This document shows positions 1-12,265 of a DNA stretch of 64,000 nucleotides, in pieces. The stretch covers positions 5,802,501 through 5,866,500 of the forward strand of contig PUFA01000072.1 in NCBI GenBank assembly GCA_003508835.1. The letters run 5' to 3'. A program made the position numbers and the translations under genes. The notes beneath the pieces are model-generated. The model saw nothing but the letters and a program-made list of their open reading frames with translations. It did no database searches and was not told the origin of the DNA. This DNA is from Eonycteris spelaea. Its lineage: Eukaryota > Chordata > Mammalia > Chiroptera > Pteropodidae. Each line of letters begins with the position of its first letter. Positions within the stretch are counted from its first letter, which is position 1.

Positions 1-317
1 AATTTCTTTTCCTCTTCCAGCTTCTAGAGGCTTCCTACCTACATTCTTTGGCTCCTGGCATACCGTTCCGACTTCTGGTTCCATCATCACATCTTACACC
101 ACACTCTGATCCCTGGTCTTCCTGCATCCCTCTGATAAAGAGCCGTGTGATAAAACTGAGCCCACCTGGATAATCTGAGATACTCTTCCCATTCCAAGGT
201 CTTTAATTTAATCACACTTGTACAGTCCCTTTTGTCATGAAAGGTAACATAGTCACAGGTTGCAGAACTTAGGATGTAGACATATGAGGGGAGGGAGGCA
301 TTATCCTGTCCACCACA
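1..317 (-). mobile_element. MLT1-type LTR (MaLR), cut by the window edge
   Basis: Read on the minus strand, the sequence opens at 317 with TGTGGTGGACAGGATAATGC, the typical start of an MLT1-class LTR. It then follows the family order: the 'aacctgtgactatgtta' block, the 'gattatccaggtgggc' block and the 'ctagaagctggaa' block near position 30. The LTR 3' end lies left of the window. This is a non-coding relic of an ERVL-MaLR retrotransposon. The class is fairly sure; the subfamily is not. Confidence 0.72.
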
Positions 318-1610
318 GAAGGGGATGGAATCTGGGAGGGTCACATAGGAGATTTCGGGGGGAGGGTAGAATTCAAGGCAATGTCGTCTTTATTAAGCTG
401 CACAATGGGTAATGGGTAATCATTTTGTTATGTATCTTTAAACTGTACATATATGTTTCATATACTTTTCTTTATATGTCATACGTTTCACAAAAGTGGG
501 CTGCATGTTACACATGGGACCAGGTTGAGCTTGTGGTATCCAGTCAGCAAATTTCATTTAGAAGGATCCTTATGTCACGGGTCTACAATAGTGAGGAAGA
601 TGATGCAGGGTATTTGGTGCTCTCTTTCCAATTCTCTTCGGACTTGAGGCAGCAGGTGAGGGCAACTGTCTACATCTGCCTTCTGAAATGTAGCCAGGCA
701 GCAGCACTAACAGCTCTTTCGCTTGGTCATTTGGGATAAGTTGTCAAAACGGTGATTCAGGTTTGACTTGGTTCTGCCTTGAAAGATACACACGAGGGGT
801 TCACTTCAAGAAAATGGCATCCGGAATCATTCCGTGTTCTCTTCCTCTTCCTGTATGTTTCTAAGCTCTTATAGACTTTTTACCAAGAGCCAAGTGTGTG
901 GGTCTAAGGAATGTTAATTATTGGGCATATGCCTAATTTCTCACCCTATATGAGACAATAGCATTTTCTTGGCTGTTCTCTTGAAATTTTCAGATACTGA
1001 TTTTTCTTTTCCTCCATCCATGCCAATAAGTTCTCTAGGGATGCTGAGAAACCTTCAGGCTTAAAGAATTTAGAAACAGTAGATGGGATATCGCATAAAA
1101 ATAAACAGTTTACAAAAATCTAATATCAGAGTCTTTTTCCAAAACAGGGGGTAGAAGGTAATCATGTCAACAGAAATAGTTTGAGTGTCTGCCCAACTGT
1201 AAACTTGGGGAATCAATATACTGAGCACTCTGCAGCCGATTCCCCACATCGGACATTTAAAATGATCTATCGCTTTCGAGCACACATAAGATATTTACAG
1301 AAAAAAATGATCTGAAGGCCAAAAAGGATATTAAAATTTTAAATATTACTTAAAACAATATTCTTTAAGCACGGTGAGATAAAGTAGAAATCATTGAAAA
1401 AGTAGTCCCAAATCTACTTGTTGAGAATCTAAAAATCAAACTTGTACATAAATCATGAACGCACGAAAGAAAATACAATTGCAAAACACTTAAAACTGAA
1501 TAATACTATGAACTAAAACCAGCGGAATAAAATTCCAGTTTTAAGAATTCAGGATGGTGACAATTATGCTTCTTTTATTTCTTGGAGAGCTCCTTAAAAC
1601 AAGAGTGAGA
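318..1610. other. Unique, AT-rich non-coding DNA
   Basis: I recognise no gene, RNA or repeat family. Reading frames are short and random. The part from 1060 to 1560 is strongly A-rich on the plus strand and could be a very degraded L1 body, but I could not match it to a specific L1 region. Confidence 0.5.
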
Positions 1611-1615
1611 CAAAA

Positions 1616-1633
1616 AAGAAAGAAAGAAAGAAA
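1616..1633. repeat. (GAAA)n microsatellite
   Basis: Four units of GAAA following an A-rich stretch. It is a short simple repeat with no sign that it is the tail of a recognisable SINE. Confidence 0.8.
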
Positions 1634-2014
1634 TGCAGACAACATCCTCGGGGAAACAAGAGGCATCTGTAACTAAAGCCGTGAGAGTTCAAGGGCAGCC
1701 AATGGCACTAGGGGGGCTGGGAGACTTCGAGTGTGTCCCTGTACCTACGTTACCTGTGGACACCTGGCAAGGGCGTAGACATTACCTGTTGTTTGGAACA
1801 GTTAGCATTAAGGAGTTGGTTTGTTAATGGGGACTTCTCGGATCTTTTTGGCAAGACAGGATAACAGGGGCTTAGAACAAGTAGGGGAACATAGTGATAC
1901 ATACGCCACGTTTGCAAGAAGCAGTCTGTAAATGAGGTGGAGTGGGAGAGAGCCTTTAAGTACTGAGCAACCCTGTAAATGTCCTTCCATTTCTCTATGT
2001 ATATATGCATGTAT

Positions 2015-2058
2015 ACACACACACACACACACACACACATGCACACACACAAACACAC
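2015..2058. repeat. (AC)n microsatellite, interrupted
   Basis: About 12 uninterrupted AC units, then an ATGC interruption, then further AC-rich sequence to 2058. It is a typical mammalian dinucleotide repeat. The flanking stretch 1634-2014 shows nothing I recognise. Confidence 0.9.
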
Positions 2059-2659
2059 GGCCATAAGCAGCTTCCCAGTCCATCAGTGAGAATTCCCTCT
2101 GAAAGCGCAGACAACCCTGGCTCTATTGCATGACCTCTATAACTCTTCCCACAGTAAGTGATCCACGAAAAAAAAGCAAAAAAAAAAAACGATATTTTAG
2201 GTACTCAGACAATAGATATTCTAGGATTGGGAGCTGAAAGGAATATGTGAATTCTAAGAGCGAAGAAAACACGAGAATGAGAAGGAGCAAGTGGACCGCT
2301 GAGTAATTGCGAAGGAGCTCACACACACGGACGAGGGAAGGAGGAACATAACATTGCAGAAGTCGAGGCCAAAGCAGCGCAGCGCAGCAATAAATACGGA
2401 TTATTATGACACACTTAAGGCTAATACTCTTAGCCTTGATCAGTAAGTGTAAATTATACAAAAATGGAAAGGTCAAAAGAATTTACAAAGCTGCTCCCAG
2501 ACTAGATCACAGCTCGGTAAGACTCTGTAAAGACTGCAGCCCTGCGTCATGTAAAGGTGACATGAAAACAAAGTGACTTGGGACATAAAGGGCAGGCGAG
2601 TGGTGGTTGACAATAAAAATGTGAACCGTGGAGTAATAAGCAAATAAGTGATCAAAGGA
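2059..2659. other. A-rich sequence, possible L1 upstream body
   Basis: A-rich on the plus strand and directly upstream of an L1 ORF2 relic, so it may be older L1 sequence, although no diagnostic block is visible. A small hairpin is present: an 8-bp perfect stem at 2417-2424 and 2430-2437 with a 5-nt loop, of a kind expected by chance. Confidence 0.35.
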
Positions 2660-3600
2660 AACAGATTCTAATCTTAATATAAACAGGGTTGAATTCAGAG
2701 GAAAATGTATGGAAGAAGACTGCACAGGAAATATGAAAATTCTGAATCCATAATCAATATCTGATAGGTTTGAATAGGTATGCACCAAAAAAACAGACTG
2801 ATGAATTTCTTAAGAAAAAGCAACAGAAAATACAAAAAGTACACAGAAAATCAACACTAGTAGATTTCATCTTACCTCTCCCACTTATGACAGGGACAGT
2901 GGCTAAAAAGTACGAGAATTTAAAACTCTAAAAAAACATAAATAAGGGAGCTCTACAAAGCCCCATATGATATTAACGATGGGCAGTATACGAAGCCACA
3001 ATGAAACTTTAGTAAGTCTCAAGAAAGCAGAAATAGGAGAACAGAACAGAAAACATTTTCTCATCAAAATAATAGAAGATCTGGACAATTTCACCAAATG
3101 ACATTCACTCCCTTAGATATGCTTTAAGAACACAACAACAATTATATGCTGTATGAGGATTTTACAAATAAAATAATTTAAATAGACATGGACAAATTGG
3201 CCAAAGGAACAGTTTTAGGAGCCCAGAATAGATCCATGTACATAATGAAATTTAAGTAGCAAAGGTGGCCTTACAACTTAGTGGTTACCAATTAGTGAGG
3301 ATGAGTCATTGGATGAAGGTTACTGGACAAGTCACATATGTACATCTTGAAAAACATTCTAAGTCCAAAGACAATAAAAATGAGCAAAACATTGGAATAA
3401 GCCACAAAAGAGGAAATCTGAATGGCCAATAAGCATATGAGAAAATGTTCGAAGTGCTCTAATAATGAAGAGAATCCAATATATAGCAGGATATCATTTC
3501 ACATTTACCACAGTGGCAAAATAAAAGGTCTGATAATACCAATTGCTGGGGGTGGTGAGGAGGAATGACAGCACATACTTACCACTGAGAGGTGGAATCA
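2660..3600 (+). mobile_element. Ancient L1 (L1M-type) ORF2 relic with internal deletions
   Basis: Several blocks match L1 ORF2 in the expected order. They include the 'gaagatctggacaatttcac' block near 3076, the 'gaatagatccatgtacata' block near 3226, 'ggccaataagcatatgaga' near 3425 and an 'aaggtctgataataccaat' plus 'ggtggtgagga' block at 3525-3560. The first block belongs to the endonuclease/linker region and the last to the C-terminal part. About two thirds of the interval between them is therefore missing. Every frame is broken, and the element lacks a visible 3' UTR and tail. It is inactive and old. Confidence 0.72.
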
Positions 3601-5925
3601 GGAATTCACTAAAGGACTGATTTGTTTTTATCCCACCCTAAATCCTGTGTTCACCTAATGTCCCTTGGCTTAACAGGTGTCCCTAGACAGAAGAATCACC
3701 ATCTAAGACCTTCTCGCTCCTCCCAGATGATATTTACATTTTAAGAAGTCCACCTATAACTTAATTGCATTTCAAACCCCCATCTCTAGCCAGATGGGGC
3801 ATCAAAATGACTCAAAATTGATAATGGGACCACACAATTCATGAAAGGATTGACATTTCCATACACTCTCCTTAGGCATTGGCTGGTTTGTGCCTTTGTG
3901 GAAAACTATTTCAGATTTAAGCATAAATCCATGGATTGGTTATCGTGCGTAATATTCAGACCACCTCAGTGGCAGACTCGCTCTGGGGACGAAGGAGCCA
4001 TGCAGACTGACACCTTCTCCGCAGGAAGAAGGGAGTGAGCGTGACCCCCTTAAACGCCCTGTACACGCCCATCGGTTTCAGCTGGTGTGGCTCTGAACTC
4101 CTGTTTTATAACTGACCTACGTGGAAAGAGTTTTTCCACATTGAAATCAAAATGGGTGGGATTGATTTTGCTTTATTTTAACTAGTTTTCCTTCATATGT
4201 GAGATTTCTGGCAGATAGCCCGAGAAGTCTGCCATCATGAAATGCATTTCATGTGGCGAGGGGAAATAAAAATTTTTGTCTTCTTTTTAATTTTTTTTTT
4301 TCCACGCCTGTCAACACTCCATTTCACCTTGGCAGAAATGTTGTTCGTGACCGAAGGCTTATAAGCAAAACAGGTCTGGACCCAAAGGAAATAAAGAATG
4401 CTCTTGTCTTTCCTGTTATGCAGAGTGATTTCACATGCACTAACCCACAGATGGAGAGGAGGAGGGTTTTGTCCCCAACAGCCGTCCCCAAGGCAGCCTG
4501 CCCAAGGTGGGACAGGTATGAGTTACAGGGTAAATCCCTAAAGACCTGGGCATGGCCAGCCTTCCCAGCGGACACTGCTCTTGCAATCGAATGTGACTAT
4601 GAACCCTTGCTGGAGAAATAATAACAGTCTATAGCTTCCTGTGTGATTTCCCACATGTCCCTGTGGGTGACAGTCACGTGTGCAGGGGGCTGATTGTATC
4701 AAGAGAAGTATCTGTAGGCTGGTGGTTAATGCTGTGTCAAAGTCTGACAGGGGCGAGGGAAACGGGGACACGTTTCTCTGCCTTAACCAGGCTCTTGGGC
4801 AGATGTGGGAGCAGCACAGGTGTGTCTGATCTCCTCAGGGGCTTGATTATCTCACGATAACCACATCCTCTGTACTTCCCTTATTGTTCTTTTTTTCCCA
4901 GGTTCAGATACAAAGAAGTGATTTAGATGATCGGATTGACTGACAAAAAACTGTCAGCCATCTGCACCTTGACATTCTAAAGGAGAATACCTACTTTCCG
5001 CAGCTTTGGCCACCGACGGGCCAGTGTCAGCAAATTCAATGCTTCCTGGATGAACTAGGCTCCGGCAGTGGGCCTTGTGTTTACATTTCCAGTGCCCTTT
5101 TCACAGGCAATTTGAAACCTAACGCCTAAAGCTTCCACTGTTCTTGAGAGAGAGAGCAGAGGCACGCAGTTGTGCATCGCTGCTCCAAATACAGGATCGT
5201 TTGTCAGTGTTTTATGATGGATTTGGGGAGGTCAGCTGCTACATCCAGACTGATATAGTGGGTCAAATGCAACGATAATTTTTCTCTTACATTTAGGCTG
5301 AGACAGGAAAAGCCTGAGGCCAGAGGGTTGTAAGCAACAGATGAGTAACTCCTGGGATAATATCACAACTGACTCAGATAAAGTGATTGCCAACATTAGA
5401 TTCCTTTCATTCAAAGTGTGGGATTATGGTAAAAGTTCTATCTCCTTTCTGGACTGCGTACTTTTACAAGTCTACTTATTATAGCACAATGCTCAATGGT
5501 TCCTTAGAGAACAAAATTAAATGGCCGCTTAAGGGGATACGAATACTGATTTAGCCAAAGACTGTTTTCTGTCCCAGGTGAGAGGAAGCTGTGAGCGAAG
5601 TTCTCAATCTCGCCATCCTTGAATGCGGAAGGGTGAAGCAGTATGATGCTTTCAGCTTCTATGTTCTATCTGGTGAATGTGAAATAGCTTAAATTTGAAA
5701 TAAGCTGTTCTCTTGTAAATAAATGATCTATTTACTCCTATTTGTTCCTAATCGCTAAGAGTTCTCATTTTCATTTTTGAAAAAAATAATAATAATAAGA
5801 GCCTGTGACTGTGAGAAAGACACACTACGTGCAGAGCTTTATTCTTGAAGCAGGGGATGCTTGCGTGACATGGAATTTGCTCATGCACAGTTAACACCCT
5901 ATTCTAGCGGGAGGAAGATTATGGC
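3601..5925. other. Unique non-coding DNA
   Basis: I recognise no gene or repeat family over these 2.3 kb. Base composition is mixed, with a T-rich run near 4290. The blocks around 4060-4240 and 4320-4460 keep a few CpG dinucleotides but show no specific element. A reading frame of 122 codons at 4253-4621 has no recognisable domain and overlaps another on the opposite strand. Confidence 0.5.
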
Positions 5926-5929
5926 TGGG

Positions 5930-6260
5930 ATCGGGGTTAGGTTATGGCCTCGACAACAGTGGGGACCGGGACTCTGAGCATCGCAACGGTTGCAGCCCCG
6001 AGATGCCGACAGGAGCCGTGCCACGGCCATGTCCACAGACCAGTACATCAGGGCATCACAGGACACTGGCGCTCTGAAGCGAAGCTCTGCAGAATCCCAA
6101 CCAAGCGTTGGTGGAATAAACTAAGTCGATGCGATTGGAATGATGTAATGAGAGGTGACTCAGCTCAAACGTGTGTGGATGGAGCCATTTTATATGACAT
6201 TTATTCGAATACCATCCGATTTTTTAACGGTTTCATGCTCAAAGTTTCCTCTCTTTAAGG
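5930..6260. promoter_or_regulatory. CpG-retaining block, candidate constrained element
   Basis: About 17 CpG dinucleotides survive in roughly 290 bp (5946-6232), several of them in AT-rich context, such as those near 6131, 6207 and 6219. Most of the window is CpG-depleted, as expected for methylated mammalian DNA. Retained CpG in non-repeat DNA can reflect selection or chronic hypomethylation, so I flag it as a candidate enhancer-like element. An open frame of 104 codons crosses it but shows no recognisable protein family. Function is inferred. Confidence 0.3.
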
Positions 6261-6339
6261 GGATCCTTGCATTCTTATTTTTCTCGTATCCATGTAGAAG
6301 TCCTCCCAGACATCTCTACACACAATAAGGGCCTATAAT

Positions 6340-6425
6340 ACCTGTTAATGCTACTACTAACAAGTAATACTAATAATACTAACTATAATGCTAATAGTAC
6401 TTACTACCATTACTACTAATAAATT
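6340..6425. repeat. Degenerate TAA/TAC-type trinucleotide repeat
   Basis: An imperfect run dominated by the triplets act, aat, act and tac, interrupted often. It looks like an old decayed trinucleotide microsatellite. Confidence 0.7.
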
Positions 6426-7640
6426 CTCCCTTTTCCTCAAAACCGAGAGTTTTGTTTTTTTCTCCTGGTGTAAAAAACAACAATCACAAGAGCAACTGAT
6501 AATATTTAAAATTTTCACGTACTTGGGCAATGTGGATTTAGAGATAGATTATAATATTAAGAGTGAAGCCTCTCCCCCAGTTGAAAGAAAGTTCAGCCAG
6601 AAAACGAACATTATAAGAAAGTAACTTGACTAGAAAATAAGGTGAATTACCACAAGAAAAAAAAATGTGTCCTTGAAGGTGGTAACTGAAGGACCATAAG
6701 AAAAATTTCTTTGGACTTACAGCTAAAAAGATACAATTGAAACAGGGGTAATATTCAAGTTAAACTGTTATATATCTAAATTTGACCAGCAGTTTCAGTC
6801 AGTTTATGGTGGAAGAAACGCAAAGGTATACATTCATTTTACATGAACAGGGCTGCTAAATAGAGCTAGCATATTTTTGTAAAGAATATAAACAATTTTA
6901 TAGTTTATCTTTCTAATTTTCCAGTAAGTCTAGGTAATTGATGGTAAAATGACTCGATGCAAATACATATTAAGTTTTCATTTATTTTTCCTGCACTATT
7001 CTTGAACACCTGAACGAAATATTTCATGAATGGAAAGTTAATCTACCCAGACCTGGATGCCTAAAGCATTATGAGAAATTGGACACTTTTTTTGGATTTA
7101 GTCAACCACACAGGAGCATTGTGCAAAAGGGTGAGGACAGGGACTTGATCTCAAAGTCCAGAGCCTGATCCGCAGTTGAAATAAGGTGCTTTGCTTATTT
7201 TTTTTTCCCATTTGAATGGGTTCAAATCACTGGCTTATTCAATTTTCGCCCAGATTTAATACACTGAGGAATTCCCAGGGCACAAAAATGTTAAAGTAAA
7301 ATCATTATTTCTGATGACAAACGTTCTTAAGGACACCTGAAATGCGGCCATTGAATAAGTTCTCTGTCTCCGGAAATGCATTTGGGTATTGCTGGATTTG
7401 TACACAGCACAACGATTTATGCAACTTCTCTATTGTTTTTCACGGAATATTTTTTTCCAAGCACACTAGAGGCTTAAGATGGAGATTTAAAATTTTAAGT
7501 CCTTTTGGTTTTTACGAGCAGCTCCATTAAAAAAAATTTTTTTTTTTAATTTTAAGATACAAATAAGTTTGTAGGCTTTCACTGGAGGTAAAATAAGCAG
7601 GGGAATTTAAGATTAATAGTCATCGTATTGGTCACATTCG
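6426..7640. other. AT-rich unique DNA
   Basis: No gene or repeat family is recognised. It is strongly AT-rich with short A and T runs, for example near 6655, 7200 and 7525. The reading frames are short. Confidence 0.5.
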
Positions 7641-7647
7641 AACGGTG

Positions 7648-7738
7648 TCATCGAAGTCGTCATTGACACAGATGGTTTAATTCCTGCCTCTGCAGAGGAA
7701 ACGCTGCAGGGGAGGAATTAAAGTGAAGACGACGATGA
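7648..7738. other. Strong imperfect hairpin
   Basis: Arms 7676-7695 and 7704-7722 pair almost completely. Ten base pairs (7676-7685 with 7713-7722) are followed by a 1-nt bulge and nine more pairs (7687-7695 with 7704-7712, one of them a T-G wobble), closed by an 8-nt loop. Weaker pairing extends outward: 7667-7669 with 7723-7725, 7657-7661 with 7728-7732, and 7648-7653 with 7733-7738. The total is about 35 pairs over 91 nt, with bulges mostly on the left arm. It could be a precursor-like RNA fold, a decayed MITE or chance. No transcription signal is visible. Confidence 0.5.
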
Positions 7739-7739
7739 A

Positions 7740-8718
7740 AGAGCAAAGCAGCTGTAGCTGGAGAAATGGAACCAGTGGCCTGCATCGACATCATCATCTT
7801 GGTTTCTTTTATGATTTATGTTAAATATTAAGTAGATAAAAATAATGCTTATAAAATATATTCAGGGTCGAAAAAGTCAAGACAACCGTGATCTGTTCTC
7901 CCACCACACTGTTTCAGGAATAGCACATTGTAATTATTCTTTAGCAGTGAATTTTACCTGTATGTGAAAAAAAGCTTCAAAACAAAAACATTATTTGACT
8001 AAGAGATGTAACCAGCTAAAGGAGGATACTGAATCATGCTTCTGCTGATACAATTATTTGTAAGACTTACAACGTAAGATGATGATTATAGGCGTTGCTT
8101 TAGCAAGGCACAGGTATCCCACCCACGTGCATTTCAACGAGCCATGCAACATCCAAGAATCGGGCGCATAAAAATGCTCTTAACCCATCCTCATGATCAA
8201 GTCAGAAATGACTTAATTTTTGTAAGAATCAACAGAAGTCTAGCTCATGATTGTGCTCATTTTTCTTTCTTGAGGAAACATACCACCAATATTCAAACGG
8301 CACTTGGACTTCGTCTGCACTTTAGATTTTACATCGGCACTTTTTCATGCCCTACATTCTCTGCGTCCCCACCTTCCGAGAATCGGTTCTCAGTGTCACT
8401 CTATATTATTCCGCAGGTAAACCCGCAGCATAGGAGAGCATGCGCTTCTTTATTTGAACTCCTTCTCCTTTTGGATTCTGTGCTGAACTCAAGAATAAAC
8501 AGGGTCCACCCCCACCCCCTTGGTGTTGTTCCCACATCAATGTGGCTCCATCTGACTTTGCCTTGGGCTGTGAGGGAGGAGACAGTATGGTATGACTGTA
8601 AATGAAGAAAAATAAGGAAAATTAAGCAAAGCATCCTGTTTACTTTCAGTTGGAAAGCCTCGTTGAACAACCTGCTAAGCCACAGCCTTGTTTTTGGACA
8701 GATGATGCATTTCATTAG
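7740..8718. other. Unique non-coding DNA
   Basis: No gene or repeat family is recognised. A 153-codon frame (8144-8605 plus) lacks any domain, has biased low-information composition and overlaps a minus-strand frame, so I do not call it a gene. The block 8380-8600 contains a CACCC-type tract near 8510 and few repeats, and could be regulatory. Confidence 0.45.
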
Positions 8719-8719
<1 letters not shown>

Positions 8720-8749
<30 letters not shown>

Positions 8750-8761
8750 AAAGAAAAAAAA
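8720..8761. repeat. Poly(A) tract
   Basis: Twenty-seven consecutive A, then A-rich sequence with two G interruptions. A tract this long often marks a retroposed element, but the 300 bp upstream match no SINE, L1 tail or processed gene that I recognise, and no target duplication is evident. Confidence 0.85.
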
Positions 8762-10560
8762 GGTGGGTTTTTAAAAGCACCTTTTTGAAAAAATAATCAC
8801 TGGACGTGAAGAAAAAAAAATCGTCATTTTAGGGACCATTCCTGGAATAGGCAGACCTCTTAATTTATTTTAACTACACGGCAGGGGTTTTTCAAAGACA
8901 CAGTCTCTGGGTCCGTTGGCACCAAGAGCAAACTGGGCGAGGGCTGTATCTTAAGCTCTCCCCGTGGGAAACATCGGCCATGTAATACCTCTACAGCCAC
9001 TCTTTCAGGAGTTCCAAACATGAGCAACTCTGCAGATTATCCTGCCTCTGTCAATAACCTGGAGTTATTACAGATGGAGACAAAATATTTTGTGGGGTTA
9101 TGTGGAAATTTACAGTGGAAATCTTGTAAAATTATGTGTGGGCTCTATATGTAGGGGGCAGTCTGAGGTTGAGCAGCTCAACGGGACGGATGCCTACACT
9201 TCGGCCACTTCTGTAGGGCGGCGGAGTAAGACTACTCTATCTGGAGGGACTGAAGAACCTTTAAAACAAAATGAAAAGCGAGTTGATGTCCATTACGTTT
9301 GGTTTAAGGTCAAAATTTTAGGGTTAAAAGAAAGGGGTAATTTCACAGATGGTCTTGACTCCGTGAATTCACATCTGGTAAGACATGAATTTAAAGAAAG
9401 AAAAAAATCATTGTTTTATAGCTTTAACGTAGAATGAAGATTACCCGATGGCGAAAGGAATATGCCCTATTTTAAACAGCTAAATATTTCAGGCGGCGGC
9501 AGCAGAGAACTCCACTAACATCTGAACTAGGAAAGCACAGAGGATGCACCTTTCGGGCAGCACTGGGTGGCAGGATTACTGGATGTTAGGGGAGGAAGTA
9601 ACAAGGCACATTATGGAAGGAGCCAGAATGCAAAAATTAGCACAACAGAAGAGACACCATGAAGTGGGGACACTTCATGACTAGCACCCCTGAGGTACGC
9701 CCTGAGGGTGTCCTCAATGCATGGGAAAGAACAGTCAGGGACAGAGCTAAGCAAGTGGCGTCTTTGATATTATTCAACTTACCCTCACTCTACATCTCAT
9801 TCCATTGTTGCGGTCTTGGATTAAGTATGTGACGGTAGAGCATGTCTCTTGACTGGTCATGAAAACTGAACCGAAAAGTCAAGAGTTTAACTGACTTGGC
9901 CAACTACGTATGTGTCAAGTGACTGCACTGATAAATCCTTGAGAGATTTGCCAAATGTAGCTCTTAGCTTGGTCGTATGTAGCAAGGTTTGAGTTTTCAT
10001 CCTTCTAAATCAAATATTTGTTTAAAAAAAAAAAAAGGTCTCATCTTGGACCACTTGGCTATTCTTACATTGTCAAGCAGAAAGCTTTCTGCCTGGCAGT
10101 GGCGTAAAGGGGGTGCACAGAGGGCAACTATCAACGGGCTGTAGCAGGGCACCTTGCGATGGTTGCAGAGCTGAGCTAGAAGTCCCTTGACGAGCTTTCT
10201 CCACTCAGAATCCTGTAAGTGTCACAAAAGAATTTCAAGCCTTAAGCAGCCACAGATGGGACTCACACTCGTTCTTTAATTTCTAAGGAAGTTAGTGAGA
10301 TCAAAACTCAACCAGAAAGCAAAAAATTTAGATGCTAACGCTGGCACCAATTTCTCTCACTCTGTGATCTTGGGCCCCCAAATGACATTCCCTTTCCTTT
10401 GTTAGACTGGAAGTGTTAAAAGTTAAAATGAGAAGACGAGACTAATTCTTCTTTGAAGAAGTTCAAAATCATCACAGAGGCTTACCGAACATGTTTTCAA
10501 CTATATATTTAAATAAGGAAATGTATGTATATAATAATAATTAACTTTAATTGCCATCAT
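8762..10560. other. Unique non-coding DNA
   Basis: No gene is recognised. A perfect 9-bp inverted repeat with a 4-nt loop lies at 9658-9679. Around 10095-10190 the text faintly resembles a DNA-transposon end, but not well enough to call. A 12-base A run is at 10024. Confidence 0.45.
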
Positions 10561-10564
10561 AATA

Positions 10565-10690
10565 ACCAGAACCATAGAATCTCAGGGCTGGGAGAACCTT
10601 AAAATTCAGAGCACGGTGGTCTCCAAATTCTGTGTCAGCCAAACCCTTAGTCAAAGAAAGTCCTATTTAGAAGTTGAATATTTGCACCTG
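10565..10690. mobile_element. Possible ancient SINE/LINE relic
   Basis: The phrase 'catagaatctcagggctggg' followed by 'agaaccttaaaattc' matches a very common old mammalian repeat phrase (MIR- or L3-related in my memory). The remainder has diverged beyond recognition. Family and strand are uncertain. Confidence 0.35.
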
Positions 10691-10699
10691 GTCTGAGTG

Positions 10700-12010
10700 G
10701 AGATGCTCTCATATCAAAGCCTTACTTAAACTCACCAAAATTTTTACTTCTCCCAGCCCCACGTACTTTCAAGACCTTTCTATCTCCTGTGCGCAGAGAT
10801 GACCCTCACTTGTTAATTCCATTCCTCTACAGATCAAGCGGCTGAAAGCCAGGGAAGCTGCTGTTCATTCAATAAATATATCCAAAGAGTTAAACTGCTC
10901 AGAAAAAAAAAAAAATCATCCACTGAATTAACAACAGAGTGAAAACTGGGACCCTAACATGTGGACTCCCCCAGAGGTCTGAATCCCTCTCTGTTTCTCC
11001 ACTGCTTTTTTATGCCATGGACAAACACAGACTTAGAAGAAAAGCAAATCCTTTAATAGTTTGATAATGTAGAAAGTTGCTAAACATTTATTGAACATAG
11101 ATGCTGCATCCTTTCATCTTCACATATAAACCTAGCACTTGGGTCAAAAAGGATGAAGTTCTGCAAGTGTCTTTGACAAGAAATGAGGAGTTATCCAACT
11201 AAGCACATTATAGACTCTGCTATTCTGATGCATCCTGATTCTCAAAGGCAACCAGCTCCCTAAAACCTGCCTCGATACTTTGAGACTTAAATAAATTTGT
11301 TTTTAAGTCACTCTCCTTCTCAAAAATCATTTTAAAAAAGCAAATAAACTTCCTATTTGTGTCTTTTAATATCTTTAATATAAGACATGATAAAAATCAT
11401 TGTCAGATCTGAATTTGTGTATAATGTGACAAAAATGGACATATCTGAGAAGGTTAGTGGTTGGACTCCCTCATTTGAGCATGCTAACTGAAGGAGTCAT
11501 TTCGACGAATTTTTAATGCCTACCATATGCCCAGCTAAAAATCCAACTAGAAATGAGCTGGGCTGAAAAAGTTACAGGGAAACATTTTTCTCTGGCTCTT
11601 ATTTCTCTCTGGAATATTACCCAGGAGAATGTATGACTTGGTTTCCGAGATACCAAGAGCCAGTAATTAAAAGGTACAGAATGCACTGGAAAGGAGAACA
11701 TAAAACAAGCAAAACAAGACCAAAAAAAAAAAAAAAAGTCCATAATCTCTTGGCCTAGGATTCGGGCATAATTATACTTTTACATCTTCTTTCTTGTGCT
11801 TTCTGCTTTCAAGAAATGTCGAAACAGCTACAGGGTGATGTAACACCAACATATGTTTAAAGTTATTTTTGTTGGTAAGTGCTTGTAAAATAATTATTGC
11901 TTATGGTAAGAAAATTAATAACATGTAAAATTTCAAAAACAAAAACGAGATCATTGAGAGGTTGAATAATTTTCCTTTTCCAGTTTTTGTGCAAACATAC
12001 ATAAATATAC
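10700..12010. other. Unique non-coding DNA
   Basis: No gene or clear repeat is recognised. It includes A-rich runs near 10903 and 11720, and the small minus-strand reading frames are random. Confidence 0.45.
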
Positions 12011-12016
12011 ACATGC

Positions 12017-12039
12017 GCACACACACACACCACACACAC
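12017..12039. repeat. (AC)n microsatellite, short
   Basis: About 11 AC units with one interruption at 12030-12031. Confidence 0.8.
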
Positions 12040-12094
12040 TTTTTACACACTTGGATGAGAGTGTTTCTACCCTGATGATGGTAAGGTACCATGA

Positions 12095-12265
12095 TGGTCA
12101 AAGAGTTCTGGACTAGAAATTAAAAGGCCTGTGATGGAGATACTACAGTTTAGCCATTAACAAAATGAGTTACTGATGCATTTCCCAACATATCTCTTGG
12201 ATGCCAGTTTCCTCGTTCGTGGAACAATAAATCTGGACCGAATACATTGAAGGTAATTTCCAGGT
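12095..12265 (+). mobile_element. MIR-family SINE relic
   Basis: Matches the MIR order: 'agagttctggactagaaatt' near 12105, a decayed 'tagccattaacaaaatga' block (the ancestral 'gccactaactagctgtg' segment), then 'ccagtttcctcgttcgtgg' at 12205-12223. MIR is an old tRNA-derived SINE, and this copy is heavily mutated with no preserved promoter boxes. Confidence 0.6.

Noticed and set aside
2417..2437. 8-bp hairpin in A-rich sequence
   Set aside because: Chance-level inverted repeat beside an old L1.
8144..8605. 153-codon plus-strand frame
   Set aside because: No domain, no plausible start context and an overlapping frame on the other strand.
8720..8761. Poly(A) tract as the tail of a processed pseudogene
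   Set aside because: No coding or transcript-like sequence recognised upstream and no target duplication seen.
9658..9679. 9-bp perfect hairpin with 4-nt loop
   Set aside because: A few such stems are expected by chance in 64 kb, and nothing else supports function.
10095..10190. Faint likeness to a DNA-transposon end (GTGGCGTAAAGGGGGTGC)
   Set aside because: No second terminal repeat and no target duplication; similarity too short.
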